Source of the DNA: Nitrospirota bacterium
GTDB lineage: Bacteria > Nitrospirota > Thermodesulfovibrionia > Thermodesulfovibrionales > SM23-35
Assembly (NCBI GenBank): GCA_029883145.1
Contig: JAOUJR010000146.1
Coordinates: 1-5,150, forward strand
Reading direction: 5' to 3'
DNA length: 5,150 nucleotides
The notes beneath the pieces are model-generated. The model did no database searches and was not told where the DNA came from. It was given only the letters and a program-made list of their open reading frames with translations. The position numbers were made by a program, and so were the translations under genes. Shown piece by piece: positions 4,475 through 5,150 of this stretch (position 1 is its first letter; every line of letters begins with the position of its first letter).

Positions 4475-5146
4475 TCAATATGATTCTAAGAAAAATCTGT
4501 TTAAACTGCCGTCATTAGAATATCCTCTTCTCTCCCAATAACCTCTATAGTTTTCATTGTCTGAGAGTTCAAATTTTGTTATCCATTTTATCCACTTATA
4601 TCCCCATTTACTCTCTGCGACAAGCTGAAAAGGGAAACCTCTTTCCGGTGGGAGAGGTAAGCCATTCATCTTATGAGCCATTAGTATATCGTTTTCCATT
4701 ATGTAGTTTATAGGGAAAGATGTGGAATAGCCATCATACGCATGAAATATTATTATTTTTGCTTTTGGGTCAGCTCCTGCTTCTTTTATTAAATCTTTTA
4801 CAAGAATACCCTCCCAGAGAATATTCACGCTCCAGCCTTCTACACAGTGCAGTGTAACGACCTTTTTGTAATTTTGACGTTTGATTATCTCATCATAGGT
4901 GTACTCTTTGGGATTGTTTACAAGTCCGGCTATCACAAGCCTGTAATTTTTTTTGTCTATATGCTGTGGACCCTTTATGGAATTTTCTCTGAAATCTTCT
5001 ATTGAGGATAGCTTATTGCCCTGGTACTCCTTGATTTCTACTGGTTTGAGTTCTGTTGCTCCATTCTCATGAATGTTACCTGTGTATATACCTATCACAA
5101 TAAACGCAAGAATGAAGACGCTTACTCCTAAGATATATTTCTTCAT
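4475..5146 (-). CDS. Sulfite-oxidase-fold molybdopterin oxidoreductase, N-terminally membrane-anchored
   Basis: A 223-residue protein. Residues 4-21 (YILGVSVFILAFIVIGIY) form one hydrophobic segment, an uncleaved anchor or signal peptide. From about 60 the sequence follows the sulfite oxidase/YedY (MsrP) molybdopterin domain: YRLVIAGLVNNP, then VVTLHCVEGWSVNILWEGILVKDLI with Cys101 as the expected molybdenum ligand, FHAYDGYSTSFPI, LPLPPERGFPFQLVAESKWGYKWIKWITKFEL, and a terminal YRGYWERRGYSNDG block. It is short, lacking the Ig-like dimerisation domain of eukaryotic sulfite oxidases, as in MsrP-like bacterial proteins. Substrate cannot be inferred. The N-terminus has Lys-Lys and no twin arginine, which is odd because folded molybdoenzymes normally leave the cell by Tat. 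The ATG at 5146 is only 4 nt from the window edge, so its ribosome binding site cannot be seen and a longer N-terminus cannot be excluded. The electron acceptor gene is not in the window. Confidence 0.88.
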   Translation of the reverse strand: MKKYILGVSVFILAFIVIGIYTGNIHENGATELKPVEIKEYQGNKLSSIEDFRENSIKGPQHIDKKNYRLVIAGLVNNPKEYTYDEIIKRQNYKKVVTLHCVEGWSVNILWEGILVKDLIKEAGADPKAKIIIFHAYDGYSTSFPINYIMENDILMAHKMNGLPLPPERGFPFQLVAESKWGYKWIKWITKFELSDNENYRGYWERRGYSNDGSLNRFFLESY

Positions 5147-5150
5147 AACT

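Noticed and set aside
3842..5146. A novel two-gene pathway formed by the molybdoenzyme and the cysteine hydrolase
   Set aside because: They share strand and a 72-nt gap, but no common substrate, overlap or shared regulatory site is visible; adjacency alone does not support a system.

Overview
The window looks like a chromosomal segment of a moderately AT-rich, probably anaerobic or thermophile-related diderm bacterium, such as Nitrospirota (Thermodesulfovibrio relatives) or Desulfobacterota. This placement is an inference. It rests on an unusual mix: an IHF-alpha/MerR/tRNA-Pro cluster typical of proteobacteria-like genomes, a c-di-AMP riboswitch with a KimA potassium importer best known from Firmicutes, and an endonuclease Q-like PHP protein. 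All genes look like housekeeping or physiology genes. No insertion sequence, phage gene, toxin-antitoxin pair or CRISPR array is visible.

Left part (1-826, minus strand): the first 36 codons of an EndoQ-like PHP-domain protein, a short intergenic stretch built from degenerate inverted and direct repeats, then a complete DedA-family membrane protein whose last codons and stop lie inside one repeat arm.

Centre (827-2898, plus strand): a divergent regulatory region leads into kimA. A sigma70-like promoter is followed almost at once by a canonical ydaO-type c-di-AMP aptamer, an intrinsic terminator, and a possible Shine-Dalgarno-sequestering hairpin. The 602-residue KimA high-affinity K+ importer comes next. 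The logic is clear: high K+ raises c-di-AMP, which favours termination and switches off K+ import.

Right part (2960-5146, minus strand): in transcription order, a membrane-anchored sulfite-oxidase-fold molybdoenzyme, an isochorismatase-family cysteine hydrolase, then a separate unit with a consensus promoter carrying ihfA, an overlapping small MerR-type regulator, and tRNA-Pro(GGG) only 4 nt past the merR stop. The last three reproduce the end of the well-known pheS-pheT-ihfA-merR-tRNA-Pro gene order, but here ihfA has its own promoter and pheST is absent from the upstream side.

The most rewarding parts are the potentially two-gated c-di-AMP leader, the ihfA-merR-tRNA unit, the molybdoenzyme without a visible Tat signal, and a family of short intergenic repeats that contribute a stop codon region and a start codon to neighbouring genes. 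I do not see a wholly new multi-gene system here.
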